64,000 nt of DNA from Aestuariibaculum sediminum (GCF_014596945.1 NZ_JACVXB010000003.1:310001-374000); one strand, 5' to 3'; shown: positions 46,554 through 55,332, counted from the first letter of the stretch. Notes: generated from the letters alone by a model not told the origin. Numbers and translations are program-made.

Positions 46554-46578
46554 TTATTGCTATAGCAATAATTCAAAA

Positions 46579-46622
46579 ATAAAAAGAGGCTGTTTTAAAA
46601 GACAAAGCAGCCTCTTTTTTAT
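46579..46622. terminator. Terminator between convergent genes
   Basis: AAAAAGAGGCTG (46581-46592) pairs with CAGCCTCTTTTT (46608-46619) around a 15-base loop, with A/T tails on both sides. Confidence 0.8.
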
Positions 46623-46638
46623 GTTTTATTTTTATTGT

Positions 46639-47559
46639 TTATTGATAAATCCCCTTTTTAGGTATATCTATATGATACAATTTTCGTGATTTATTGTTAA
46701 GATGTGGTTCTCTTAACCAAGGATTATGTAGTTTTAATATTTTGTAGTTTATCCCGAAACTTTCTGCAAATTTTGTAAAGTCTGTTACAGCTGTATCAAC
46801 TTCAACTTTATAGGTCGGCACATCGGTATATAAATCCTTTTCTCTAAAATTAAACCCATATTTGTTAGGGTGCGATAAAATCTCTTTGAGAGCTATAATT
46901 CTAAACATGTAACGTCCTGTTTCTTCCCCTAAAAGCAAATCGTAATAATCATCAACATTTTGTTCTTTTAATCGTCTGGAAACACCTGCATTTCCTGCAT
47001 TGTAGGCAGCAGCAGCTAAGGTCCAACTTCCTAAATTTTCTTTAGCATCTAATAAATATTTACAAGCCACTTCAGTCGATTTTTCAAGATGATATCGCTC
47101 GTCAACATTATCATTAACTTCCAAACCATTTTCTCTTGCTGTTGCAGGCATGATTTGCCAAATACCCCTCGCTCCTGCAGGAGACACGGCATTGGTTAAA
47201 CCACTTTCTATAACAGCCAAATACTTAAAATCATCGGGGACACCGTTTTTCTTTAGTATGGGTTCAATTACTGGAAAATACTTATGAGCACGCTTAAACA
47301 TGAGGAGACCGTTAGATTGCCAATAGGTATTAACCAATAACTCTCGATCCATTCGTTCTAAGATGTCTGGATTGTTTAGTGGTACTGGCTCCCCTGCAAA
47401 ATCTAAATTTTCAGGAACCTGTAGTGCATAAACGTTGTAATCGTTTATTAATTTTTTCTCAAAATTTTCATCTGTTGGCGCATCTTGTAATGCATAAATG
47501 AACAATGCACATAAACTTAATAACCCCACAAATGCCAAGGCTTTCTCTATAATCTTCAT
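46639..47559 (-). CDS. Lytic transglycosylase, MltD/SLT-like
   Basis: A 306-residue exported protein with an N-terminal hydrophobic segment (AFVGLLSLCALFIYAL). The SLT domain is clear: KYLAVIESGLTNAVSPAGARGIWQIMPATARENGL, with the catalytic Glu at 118, then LAAAAYNAGNAGVSRRL. It cleaves the glycan of peptidoglycan to 1,6-anhydro ends. No LysM domain follows, so it is shorter than E. coli MltD. The hydrolase gene lies 36 bases upstream and may be cotranscribed. Confidence 0.92.
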   Translation of the reverse strand: MKIIEKALAFVGLLSLCALFIYALQDAPTDENFEKKLINDYNVYALQVPENLDFAGEPVPLNNPDILERMDRELLVNTYWQSNGLLMFKRAHKYFPVIEPILKKNGVPDDFKYLAVIESGLTNAVSPAGARGIWQIMPATARENGLEVNDNVDERYHLEKSTEVACKYLLDAKENLGSWTLAAAAYNAGNAGVSRRLKEQNVDDYYDLLLGEETGRYMFRIIALKEILSHPNKYGFNFREKDLYTDVPTYKVEVDTAVTDFTKFAESFGINYKILKLHNPWLREPHLNNKSRKLYHIDIPKKGIYQ

Positions 47560-47595
47560 CGCTAAAAAGTTTTTCTATAAAGGTAAAACAAATAC

Positions 47596-48261
47596 TTATT
47601 CTTCTAAAATTATACGTGGTAAATTTTCGTTAAACCATTTGTATTTATTAATGATCATAATATGTGTTCCTCCTTTTATAATTGTACAATCTTTAATATT
47701 TTTTATTGGAAAAACCGAATCATGATCCCCATGTATATGAATTAAATCTTTTGGATAACTATGATTACTCCAACACACCATCTTTTCAATTGCCCAACTT
47801 AAATATTTACTATCGTTAACCGAAAGATATTTTTTGTATAATTCTAACCGTTTCGCGACGTTATTTCCAAAGGCATATTTTGCAACAACATCAATTTTAC
47901 TTGCCAATTGGGTAGGCACTAACTTATAAGCCTTAGTCGCTTTTGCAATAATCATTTGCTTGGGTAATTCACTTTGCAATTTAACACTCGAAATGATAAT
48001 TAATTTTCGAACAGAAATAAATTTACTCATTTCCTGTACCAAAACACCTCCAAAAGAAACACCAATTAAGACAATATTCTTATGTTTTATTTTTTCACAC
48101 ATTCGTAAAGCGTAATGACTCAAGGATTCTTGACGTTCGGGAATTAACCATTCCAGATAGTGTAATTTAAATTGCGGGGATGGTAGTTCTATATATTCAA
48201 ATATTTTAGGGCTTGCAGCCATCCCAGGCATTAAATAAACATGAATTGTTGTTTCACTCAT
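47596..48261 (-). CDS. Alpha/beta hydrolase
   Basis: A 221-residue cytoplasmic protein. The nucleophile elbow GVSFGG has Ser69; HIHGDHDSVFPI supplies the probable acid Asp, and GGTHIMI the His. The lid region is short. The substrate is unknown; the family contains carboxylesterases and related hydrolases. It shares the strand and probably a transcript with the lytic transglycosylase gene. Confidence 0.85.
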   Translation of the reverse strand: MSETTIHVYLMPGMAASPKIFEYIELPSPQFKLHYLEWLIPERQESLSHYALRMCEKIKHKNIVLIGVSFGGVLVQEMSKFISVRKLIIISSVKLQSELPKQMIIAKATKAYKLVPTQLASKIDVVAKYAFGNNVAKRLELYKKYLSVNDSKYLSWAIEKMVCWSNHSYPKDLIHIHGDHDSVFPIKNIKDCTIIKGGTHIMIINKYKWFNENLPRIILEE

Positions 48262-48442
48262 AAACCGACCTTTTTTAAAAAATACTCATTAATAACCATA
48301 ACAAAAACACTGTAAAGGTTTCTTGGATAAGGTTTTAAGGTTAATTTAACTTTATATTAAAGATTATTTTTCGTAACTTGCAAAGCAAAGTTATACAATA
48401 GTCCTCACTATTTTAAAGATTCCTAAGAAATAAAAAACAATC

Positions 48443-48739
48443 ATGATTGATGCTGTAGAATTAATAGACAATGATTTTTTACGTCAGTTTGAACTGAAAA
48501 TTGATAACCACTTAGCAAAGATTGAGTACTCTCTTCAAGAACGGAAAATTTTTTTAACAAAGCTTGTCATTCCTGAAGAAATTAAAGACGATGAGTTTAG
48601 GAAAGAGTTTTTAGAAGCTGTATTTAAATCAATTGAAGCGCGAAATTTAAGCGTCGTTCCTACAAGTCCAGAAATAGCTAAGTTTGTGAGAAGCAACCGA
48701 AAATACAAGCGTATGTTACCGGTTGGTGTCAGAATTTAA
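48443..48739 (+). CDS. Small GNAT-type N-acetyltransferase-like protein
   Basis: A 98-residue protein matching the compact GNAT family (PF14542-like): FELKIDNHLAKIEYSLQERKIFLTKLVIPEEIKDDEFRKEFLEAVFKSIEARNLSVVPTSPEIAKFVRSN. It lacks the first part of a full GNAT and has only the minimal acetyl-CoA-binding core of this mini-family. The physiological substrate is unknown. It is monocistronic with a terminator behind it. Confidence 0.82.
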   Translation: MIDAVELIDNDFLRQFELKIDNHLAKIEYSLQERKIFLTKLVIPEEIKDDEFRKEFLEAVFKSIEARNLSVVPTSPEIAKFVRSNRKYKRMLPVGVRI

Positions 48740-48761
48740 CTTTTTAATTTGTTAATCATAA

Positions 48762-48796
48762 AAAAAATCCAAAACTTTTAAGTTTTGGATTTTTAT
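48762..48796. terminator. Bidirectional terminator
   Basis: AAAATCCAAAACTT (48764-48777) pairs with AAGTTTTGGATTTT (48780-48793), flanked by A and T runs, between convergent genes. Confidence 0.85.
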
Positions 48797-48813
48797 TTTA
48801 ATCTCATATTTTT

Positions 48814-49296
48814 TTATCTAACGTAAACTTTTACTACATCTTTAGTTTCTATAATTTCGGTTTCCGTTTCGTTATAAATTTTTTGTGCATTTTTATAAAC
48901 TATAGTTAATGTGGTATTTTTAAAAATGGCGCGATTTCCATTTATTAATATATCTGCTCCATTTTGTTCGAAAGTTGTTGCGAATCCTATACTCCCCTCG
49001 GTATCACATATTACTTCAGAGAGAAATCTACTATCATTATTTTTCTTTTTAATACGAATATCAGGATTAAAAGTCGCCAACGAAGTTACGGTACCATTTG
49101 AATTAAAACTTAAAGTTTCTTTGTTTATACAAGGCACTTCTTCAAGAAAATTTTCATTAAATACGTTGTCTTTATTAATGTCTACAGCAATACCTATACT
49201 CCAAGAAGCTAATTTCCAATCACCTTCAATAGTGTTAGAACTACAACTTGAAAAAATTAAACTGCTAACAAAAAGAATGTATATAATTATTCTCAT
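48814..49296 (-). CDS. Lipocalin-like lipoprotein
   Basis: A 160-residue lipoprotein (lipobox FSSC, Cys18). It starts EGDWKLASWSIGIAVDINKDNVFNENFLEE, with a GDW motif and repeated beta strands (KETLSFNSNGTVTSLATF, NRAIFKNTTLTIVYKN) that look like the small lipocalin-like lipoproteins of Bacteroidota. The DINKDN segment could bind calcium. Function unknown. Monocistronic. Confidence 0.75.
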   Translation of the reverse strand: MRIIIYILFVSSLIFSSCSSNTIEGDWKLASWSIGIAVDINKDNVFNENFLEEVPCINKETLSFNSNGTVTSLATFNPDIRIKKKNNDSRFLSEVICDTEGSIGFATTFEQNGADILINGNRAIFKNTTLTIVYKNAQKIYNETETEIIETKDVVKVYVR

Positions 49297-49428
49297 AAAA
49301 TCTGGGACATAAGATTTATAACAATTATTAATCCTGTAATAACTAATTATGAAGTAAATGTAATTTGTAAACCCTTAAAACGCCGAATAAAACAGTTAAG
49401 ATGTATAATTTTTCAGATTAACTTATAT

Positions 49429-50760
49429 TTATAATGATAATTCCTTAATGAATTCCAGTCTCACCATACCATCTGTATCAATTTTAGTAAGCTTAACATC
49501 ATGCAATGTATTCACCAATTCTGGATTCCATGGTGTTTTCACTTTTACATAGTTTTCGGTAAATCCATGAATATACCCTTCTTTATTTTCCCCTTCAAAC
49601 AAAACAGTCCTAGTGCTTCCTATCTGACTTTCGTAGAACGCACGACGTTTTTTAACAGACAACCCTCTTAGCATCTTGCTTCGCTTAGATCTAACATTTT
49701 TAGGCACCACACCTTCCATATTGGCAGCCTCTGTATTATCGCGCTCAGAATAAGTAAAAACGTGCAAATACGAAATATCAAGTTCGTTTAAAAAATTATA
49801 TGTTTCTAAGAAATGGTCATCCGATTCACCAGGAAAACCAACAATAACATCAACACCAATACAAGCGTGCGGCATAACCTCTTTAATTTTCGAAACACGG
49901 TCTGTATACAATTCCCGCATGTAACGACGTTTCATTTTCTTTAAAATATCGTTACTTCCACTTTGCAATGGCACATGAAAATGAGGAACAAAAGCACGTG
50001 ACTTTGAAACTAACTCAATCGTTTCATTTTTAAGTAAATTCGGTTCTATTGATGATATACGTAAACGTTCTATACCAGCTATTTTATCGAGCTCCGAAAC
50101 TAAATCTAGAAATGTATGTTCATGCTTTTTATTACCGAATTCGCCTTTACCATAATCACCAATATTAACACCTGTTAAAACAATTTCTTTAATATTTTGG
50201 GCTGAAATTTCACGAGCATTTTTTAGCACATTATCCATGGTATCGCTTCTAGAAATTCCACGTGCTAAAGGAATAGTACAGTATGTACACTTATAATCGC
50301 ATCCATCCTGAACTTTTAAAAAGGCTCTGGTCCTGTCTCCAATTGAATAACTGCCTACATAAAAATCGGCTTCTTCAATTTCGCAAGAATGCACTTCACC
50401 TAAGTCATTTTTGGATAAATCATTCAGGTAATCGGTAATTTTAAACTTTTCAGTTGCTCCTAACACTAAATCCACTCCATCTACATCTGCCAATTCCTGA
50501 GGCTTTAATTGTGCATAACAGCCAACGGCAGCTACGAAGGCATCTGGATTAATTTTTTGAGCCTGCTTAACAATGCTTTTAAAGCGCTTATCGGCATTTT
50601 CTGTAACCGAACATGTATTGATTACATAGATATCGGCATTTTCAGAAAAATCCACACGATCAAAACCCTCTTCTGTAAAACCCCTCGCGATAGTAGATGT
50701 TTCAGAAAAGTTTAATTTACAACCTAATGTATAAAATGCTACCTTTTTTCTAGACTCCAT
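49429..50760 (-). CDS. mtaB: tRNA t6A37 methylthiotransferase
   Basis: A 443-residue radical-SAM enzyme. The N-terminal UPF0004 domain (FYTLGCKLNFSETSTIARGF) is followed by the cluster motif CDYKCTYC (C-x3-C-x2-C) and a C-terminal TRAM-like domain (KTPWNPELVNTLHDVKLTKI). It adds a methylthio group to t6A at position 37 of tRNAs decoding ANN codons. The GCKLN start and overall length fit MtaB rather than MiaB or RimO. It has its own promoter core at 50778-50785. Confidence 0.93.
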   Translation of the reverse strand: MESRKKVAFYTLGCKLNFSETSTIARGFTEEGFDRVDFSENADIYVINTCSVTENADKRFKSIVKQAQKINPDAFVAAVGCYAQLKPQELADVDGVDLVLGATEKFKITDYLNDLSKNDLGEVHSCEIEEADFYVGSYSIGDRTRAFLKVQDGCDYKCTYCTIPLARGISRSDTMDNVLKNAREISAQNIKEIVLTGVNIGDYGKGEFGNKKHEHTFLDLVSELDKIAGIERLRISSIEPNLLKNETIELVSKSRAFVPHFHVPLQSGSNDILKKMKRRYMRELYTDRVSKIKEVMPHACIGVDVIVGFPGESDDHFLETYNFLNELDISYLHVFTYSERDNTEAANMEGVVPKNVRSKRSKMLRGLSVKKRRAFYESQIGSTRTVLFEGENKEGYIHGFTENYVKVKTPWNPELVNTLHDVKLTKIDTDGMVRLEFIKELSL

Positions 50761-50777
50761 AAGCTTTAAAAATCGTG

Positions 50778-50785
50778 CAAAGATA
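50778..50785 (-). promoter_or_regulatory. mtaB promoter -7 element
   Basis: TATCTTTG on the minus strand, an exact TANNTTTG core, 18 bases before the mtaB ATG. It directly follows a terminator hairpin. Confidence 0.6.
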
Positions 50786-50820
50786 ATAAAAAAAGAGTGT
50801 TTCTAAATGAAACACTCTTG
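50786..50820 (-). terminator. Orphan terminator upstream of mtaB
   Basis: On the minus strand AAGAGTGTTTC (50819-50809) pairs with GAAACACTCTT (50803-50793), a perfect 11-base stem with a 5-base loop, followed by a T run. There is no T run on the plus strand, so it serves minus-strand transcription only. No minus-strand coding gene ends here; the nearest such gene upstream starts beyond 53089. Confidence 0.75.
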
Positions 50821-50890
50821 ATTTGAGGACATAACATAATTTTTGGCTTGTTTCGCGATAGATACGAAAACTAATTTTGCAAATAATAGC
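50820..50890 (-). ncRNA. Candidate small RNA upstream of the orphan terminator
   Basis: The minus strand here holds GTTTTCG and CGCGAAAC arms of a further hairpin, followed by an unstructured stretch and the orphan terminator. A TATTATTTG sequence just upstream is close to, but not, the TANNTTTG core. The proposal rests on the unexplained terminator; no known RNA family is recognised. Confidence 0.22.
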
Positions 50891-50987
50891 AAATTTGTTT
50901 AACCATTTTTAAGACACTCTCGTTATTAAAAAGTCACATACCGGCCATTAATTTTTCAATTATTATAAATTTAGAAACCAAAACCTT

Positions 50988-50995
50988 TATTTTTG
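50988..50995 (+). promoter_or_regulatory. Promoter -7 element of the solute-binding protein gene
   Basis: TATTTTTG, an exact TANNTTTG core. It overlaps an in-frame TTG at 50993 and so argues that translation starts later, at the GTG at 51023. Confidence 0.55.
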
Positions 50996-51022
50996 ATTCT
51001 GTATAATTCAATCAACGCTACC

Positions 51023-52639
51023 GTGTTTAAATCAACCCGACTTTTTACGCTTATACTAGGCTTTATTCCTTTATTTTTTCGCTTTTCATGCCTCTCTTCG
51101 CGCGAAAACCATTTGAACCACTTGGTGTTTAAATACAACGAACATAAAAATATTGGTTCATTAGATCCTGCTTTTGCTAAAGATTTGGCAGATATATGGG
51201 CTACCAATCAACTTTTTAACGGTTTAGTGCAAATGGATAATGACATGCAGGTTTTACCTTGCATAGCCAAAAGCTGGACCATTTCCGAGGATGCCTTAAG
51301 ATATACCTTCACACTTAGAAAGGATGTAAAATTTCATAAACACGAATTATTTGGAAAAGATTCAACCCGTACTGTAATCGCTAAAGATTTTGAGTATAGT
51401 TTTAAGCGCTTACTAGATCCAAAAGTGGCATCTCCAGGCAGTTGGGTTTTAAATAAGGTTAAACAATTTAGAACCATTAATGACAGTATTTTTGAAATTA
51501 ACTTAAAGCAACCTTTCCCAGCCTTCCTTGGACTTCTTACCATGAAATATTGCAGTGTAGTCCCGGAAGAAATAGTAGAACATTATAACAGCGATTTTAG
51601 ATCTAACCCTATTGGCACTGGGCCTTTTAAATTTAAACGTTGGGAAGAAAATATTAAACTTGTTTTCAGAAAAAATAATAACTATTTCGAAAAGGATAAA
51701 AATGGAGTTTCCTTACCTTATCTTGAAGCTATTTCAATAACATTTTTACCAGACAAACAAAGTGAGTTTTTGCAATTTGCTCAAGGCAATATCGATTTTA
51801 TTTCAGGGTTGGATGCCTCATATAAAGACGAAATTTTAACCGCAGACGGTCAATTAAGAAACAATTATAAGGAAAACGTTAACATGATAAGAGGCCCATA
51901 TTTAAACACAGAGTACTTGGCATTTTTTATGGATGCCGACGTTACCGAAATACAGTCTGAGTATATCAGAAAAGCTGTAAATTATGGTTTCGACAGAAAA
52001 AAAATGATGATATACCTGCGCAATGGTATTGGCATTCCTGCCAATGGCGGATTTATCCCAAAGGGTCTTCCCGGGTACAACAAAAATATAGGATTTAACT
52101 ATCAACCTGCAAAAGCTAAAACACTTGTTAACAAATTTAAGGAGGAAACTGGCATTGCCCATCCGGAAATAACGCTTACTACAACTAGTAATTATTTAAG
52201 TTTTTGTGAATATATCCAGCGTGAGATACAAAAAACAGGATTACAAGTAAATGTCGATGTTATACCAGCAGCAACATTAAAAGACGCAAAAGCTAACGGC
52301 AAACTCAATATGTTTAGAGCAAGTTGGATAGCCGATTATCCCGATGCTGAAAATTATTTATCTTTATACTATAGCAAGAACTTTGCTCCTAACGGCCCTA
52401 ATTATACGCATTTTAAAAACGATACATTCGACCAACTATATGAGCAATCCTTCACGGAAACGAAAACAGAAAAACGCAAATTACTATATTCTCAAATGGA
52501 TAGTTTGGTGATGCAAAAAGCCCCCGTTGTTGTCTTGTTTTACGACGAAGTTATACGTTTTACTCAGAAAAACATAAAAGGTTTAGGTATTAACCCAACG
52601 AATCTTTTAGATATTAAACATGTAAAAAAAGCAAATTAA
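51023..52639 (+). CDS. Peptide/nickel-type ABC transporter substrate-binding lipoprotein
   Basis: A 538-residue lipoprotein of the SBP_bac_5 family (DppA/OppA/NikA). I chose the GTG at 51023 because an in-frame TTG at 50993 lies inside a promoter core. The signal ends in RFSC. The body has FKYNEHKNIGSLDPAFAKDLADIWATNQLFNGLVQM, RYTFTLRKDVKFHKH, NPIGTGPFKFKRWEENIKLVFRKNNNYF and RKAVNYGFDRKKMMIYL. It binds a peptide or metal complex in the periplasm. No permease or ATPase genes are adjacent, so its partners are encoded elsewhere. Confidence 0.88.
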   Translation: MFKSTRLFTLILGFIPLFFRFSCLSSRENHLNHLVFKYNEHKNIGSLDPAFAKDLADIWATNQLFNGLVQMDNDMQVLPCIAKSWTISEDALRYTFTLRKDVKFHKHELFGKDSTRTVIAKDFEYSFKRLLDPKVASPGSWVLNKVKQFRTINDSIFEINLKQPFPAFLGLLTMKYCSVVPEEIVEHYNSDFRSNPIGTGPFKFKRWEENIKLVFRKNNNYFEKDKNGVSLPYLEAISITFLPDKQSEFLQFAQGNIDFISGLDASYKDEILTADGQLRNNYKENVNMIRGPYLNTEYLAFFMDADVTEIQSEYIRKAVNYGFDRKKMMIYLRNGIGIPANGGFIPKGLPGYNKNIGFNYQPAKAKTLVNKFKEETGIAHPEITLTTTSNYLSFCEYIQREIQKTGLQVNVDVIPAATLKDAKANGKLNMFRASWIADYPDAENYLSLYYSKNFAPNGPNYTHFKNDTFDQLYEQSFTETKTEKRKLLYSQMDSLVMQKAPVVVLFYDEVIRFTQKNIKGLGINPTNLLDIKHVKKAN

Positions 52640-52699
52640 AATCTAGTCTTGAAATGGCTTACCAATGTCTTGAGTTTCATCTTTTAATCCAATTTTTTG

Positions 52700-52984
52700 T
52701 TACTTCCAGTGTGTTTCTAACAAAGCATAAAAACCTCAGAGTGCTAACAACCCAACCGGAATCCCTTTGTAGTTAATGGCAGAGTTATCCCAATTTATAT
52801 CCCGGTAAAAAACAAATTCATCAAGAACTCCAAGATTAACACCAAAAATAAAACCTGACGAATAGTAAAGAACAATACTTAAAAAAGCATATTACCATCT
52901 ATTTTGACGATACTTATCAGCCAATACGTAAAACCGTTTCCCTATAAAATAGATTAAAAATATTCCAGCATAAGAAAGCTTCAA
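52700..52984 (-). pseudogene. Decayed membrane-protein gene
   Basis: In one minus-strand frame the sequence reads LSYAGIFLIYFIGKRFYVLA then DKYRQNRW, a TAA (52892-52894), YAFLSIVLYYSSGFIFGVNL and on to KGIPVGLLAL, a TGA (52736-52738), then GFYALLETHWK and TAA (52700-52702). This resembles a small two- or three-helix flavobacterial membrane protein (W-FA-L-I--YY-G--I-G---G pattern) broken by two in-frame stops. Upstream, up to about 53070, a hydrophobic stretch in another frame hints at an additional frameshift. The surrounding 449 bases (52640-53088) hold no intact gene. Confidence 0.5.
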
Positions 52985-53088
52985 TTAAAGCTGAATATGA
53001 AATAAGCTATACAAACTAAAAAACACACAAGCAGAAGTTAAAAATTTCTTTAAATAAAAAGTATTTCTTACACAACGCTTTAAGAGCT

Positions 53089-54264
53089 TTATTGTCGCCT
53101 GTATTTTTTAGTTTCTTCAAAAATATATTCGAAAATAGCCTTATCTTGCTCTGTTAAGGATTGTTGCTTTCGCGCCATGACTACTTCCATAACCTCAAAG
53201 GCTTTTTTAGTATTAAAAGTGGTAAAACCAGAGTTCCCTCCCCAGCTAAAACTAGGCACAAAATTTCTAGGAAATCCACTTCCAAAAATATTGGCACTTA
53301 CACCAACTACCGTACCTGTGTTAAACATAGTATTAATACCACATTTACTGTGGTCGCCCATCATAAGTCCACAAAACTGCAACCCTGTTTTGGCAAAACC
53401 TTCTGTTTCGTAACTCCAAAGTCTAACCTCAGCATAATTATTTTTTAAATTAGAATTATTAGTATCGGCGCCTAAATTACACCATTCTCCTATTACAGCG
53501 TTTCCTAAATATCCTTCATGTCCTTTATTAGAATAACCAAACATTACAGCATTTTTAACTTCACCTCCAATGGTACTAAATGGCCCAATAGTGGTAGGCC
53601 CATAAACCTTTGTTCCCATTTTAGTTACCGAAGCTTCGCATAAAGCTAAAGGCCCGCGTATTAAAGTACCTTCCATAACCAAAGCATCTTTACCGATATA
53701 AACAGGGCCTTCCGAGGCATTAATGGTAACAAACTCTAAACTTGCTCCTTCTTCAATAAAAATGTTTTCAGGAGCAATCACATTGCAACTTGATGGGATA
53801 GGCTGAGAGGTTCTTCCTTTGGCTAACAAACTAAAATCTTCCTGAATAGCCTCACCGTTTTTTGAAAATATATCCCATGTATTTTCAATTTTTAAAAGTT
53901 CACCATCAAATTCTAAGGCCTCATATGCTTCGAAATCTATATCGTCTTGTGTGTCTTTAGCATAAAAAGCAATAACATCCTCATCTTTAAAAATGGCTTG
54001 ATTTTCCTTAAGATCCTTTATCATTTCTACCAACTCCAGGTTAGGTAAAAATGAAGCATTAATCATAATGTTTTCATCCATTTCAACCATGGGATATTTA
54101 TCAGATAAATAATCTTCGGTAACCGTGGTTGTAGTAGCATCTAAAAACGTTTCCCATTTTTCACGAATGGTTAAAATACCTATTCTAATATCAGCAACCG
54201 GGCGTGTAAAAGTAAAGGGAAGTAAACTATTTCTAGAAGGCCCATCAAAAAGAATGTAATTCAT
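53089..54264 (-). CDS. GlmU-like putative sugar nucleotidyltransferase with left-handed beta helix
   Basis: A 391-residue protein. The N-terminal half (NYILFDGPSRNSLLPFTFTRPVADIRIGILTIREKWE) resembles the GlmU-like nucleotidyltransferase-related domain; the C-terminal half is a left-handed beta helix of hexapeptide repeats (GPVYIGKDALVMEGTLIRGPLALCEASV, KMGTKVYGPTTIGPFSTIGGEV, GHEGYLGNAVIGEWCNLGADT). No canonical LxxGxGTRM pyrophosphorylase motif is visible, so activity is uncertain. The family is widespread and conserved in Bacteroidota. Confidence 0.85.
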   Translation of the reverse strand: MNYILFDGPSRNSLLPFTFTRPVADIRIGILTIREKWETFLDATTTTVTEDYLSDKYPMVEMDENIMINASFLPNLELVEMIKDLKENQAIFKDEDVIAFYAKDTQDDIDFEAYEALEFDGELLKIENTWDIFSKNGEAIQEDFSLLAKGRTSQPIPSSCNVIAPENIFIEEGASLEFVTINASEGPVYIGKDALVMEGTLIRGPLALCEASVTKMGTKVYGPTTIGPFSTIGGEVKNAVMFGYSNKGHEGYLGNAVIGEWCNLGADTNNSNLKNNYAEVRLWSYETEGFAKTGLQFCGLMMGDHSKCGINTMFNTGTVVGVSANIFGSGFPRNFVPSFSWGGNSGFTTFNTKKAFEVMEVVMARKQQSLTEQDKAIFEYIFEETKKYRRQ

Positions 54265-54336
54265 AGCAAGTTAAAGTTTAGTACTTAAAATTTCACTTTG
54301 TTAAGCCTGTCAAAAATAGAGTAATTAAGGAAAACA

Positions 54337-54371
54337 AAAAAGCCTTCAATATAAAATATTGAAGGCTTTAA
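54337..54371 (-). terminator. Terminator after rpmE2
   Basis: AAGCCTTCAATAT (54340-54352) pairs with ATATTGAAGGCTT (54356-54368) around an AAA loop, with T tails in both directions, 20 bases after the rpmE2 stop. Confidence 0.8.
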
Positions 54372-54390
54372 AAATATATGTTTTCTAAGC

Positions 54391-54642
54391 TTATTTTTTA
54401 AACTTAGCGTATTTATTTTTGAATTTATCGATACGTCCAGCAGTATCTACTAATTTAGATTTACCAGTGTAATATGGGTGCGATGTTCTTGAAATCTCCA
54501 TTTTTACAAGTGGATACTCAACACCATCAACCTCAATAGTTTCGTTAGTGTTCGCCGTAGACTTAGTTAAAAATACATCATCGTTAGACATATCTTTAAA
54601 TGCTACTATTCTATAATTTTCTGGATGTATACCTTTTTTCAT
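54391..54642 (-). CDS. rpmE2: 50S ribosomal protein L31 type B
   Basis: An 83-residue type B L31 that starts [22 protein letters not shown] used the ATG at 54642 because type B proteins begin MK-GIHP; an upstream in-frame start would add eight residues. The sequence lacks the Cys zinc ligands of the A type and has [37 protein letters not shown], typical of B-type L31. A TATTTTTG promoter core lies on the minus strand at 54685-54678, about 36 bases before the start. Confidence 0.95.
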   Translation of the reverse strand: MKKGIHPENYRIVAFKDMSNDDVFLTKSTANTNETIEVDGVEYPLVKMEISRTSHPYYTGKSKLVDTAGRIDKFKNKYAKFKK

Positions 54643-54677
54643 CGCTAAAGCTTTTATTCTATTCAATTTTGGAAGTG

Positions 54678-54685
54678 CAAAAATA
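54678..54685 (-). promoter_or_regulatory. rpmE2 promoter -7 element
   Basis: TATTTTTG on the minus strand, an exact TANNTTTG core 36 bases before the start codon. No well-spaced -33 element was found. Confidence 0.5.
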
Positions 54686-54726
54686 AGTATTTTTTACAAA
54701 CTACCAATAGTTTTTATTATTTTTTA

Positions 54727-54760
54727 TTTCTAATTTAGTTGTAACGATTTTCTATCTTTG
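54727..54760 (+). promoter_or_regulatory. Promoter of DUF4199-glycosyltransferase operon
   Basis: TTTC (54727-54730; 3 of 4 to TTTG), 22-base spacer, TATCTTTG (54753-54760), an exact TANNTTTG core, 38 bases before the ATG at 54799. Confidence 0.55.
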
Positions 54761-54798
54761 GCTACTCATGCCACAACCATTAAACAATACGCAAAAGT

Positions 54799-55332
54799 AT
54801 GGAAAAAACTTTAAAATCTATCGCTACAAATTGGGGACTACTATTAGGCCTTCTTTTTACCTTATTAATTGTTGGCATTTATTCAATTAATATCGAATTA
54901 TTTGTAAGTAAAATTTTTGGTTTATCATTATATTTCATTGCAATTGGCTTTGGTATGTTAGCTATAGCTAAGGCAAAACAAGTATCAAACAATATACTTT
55001 CGTTTCGAGACTCATTTTCTTGTTATTTTCTTACAATTTTTATTGGATTCTCCATTTACAGCTTAATTTCATATATTTTGTTTAACATTGTAGACACCGA
55101 TGCCGCTGAACTTTTAAAAAAAAAATCTATGGAATTAATTGCTGAAACATATTCTAAAATGCAAATGTCCCAAGAAGAAATAAACAAAAGTTTAAATTTA
55201 ATAGAGTCTGAAAATTTATATTCTATAAAAAACTCTCTAACCAGCTTAGCTATAAAATATTTAGTACCACTAAGTATCATTGGCTTAATTGTGGCGGCCG
55301 CTATGAAAAAAAGTAAGCCTAGCACCGAATAA
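54799..55332 (+). CDS. DUF4199 membrane protein
   Basis: A 177-residue protein with four membrane helices (GLLLGLLFTLLIVGIYSI, LSLYFIAIGFGMLAIA, CYFLTIFIGFSIYSLISYIL, YLVPLSIIGLIVAAAM) and a helical extracytoplasmic loop (MELIAETYSKMQMSQEEINKS). This is the DUF4199 pattern. It is followed after 40 bases by a GT2 glycosyltransferase gene, the usual neighbour of DUF4199 in flavobacteria, so it may have an envelope role. Function unknown. Confidence 0.88.
   Translation: MEKTLKSIATNWGLLLGLLFTLLIVGIYSINIELFVSKIFGLSLYFIAIGFGMLAIAKAKQVSNNILSFRDSFSCYFLTIFIGFSIYSLISYILFNIVDTDAAELLKKKSMELIAETYSKMQMSQEEINKSLNLIESENLYSIKNSLTSLAIKYLVPLSIIGLIVAAAMKKSKPSTE

Noticed and set aside
50993-51022. TTG at 50993 as the start of the solute-binding protein.
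   Set aside because: It overlaps a TATTTTTG promoter core; the GTG at 51023 gives a better signal peptide.
52736-52738. TGA at this position as a selenocysteine or read-through codon.
   Set aside because: A TAA lies in the same frame at 52892-52894, which is not recoded, no SECIS-like stem was seen, and the frame shows other signs of decay.
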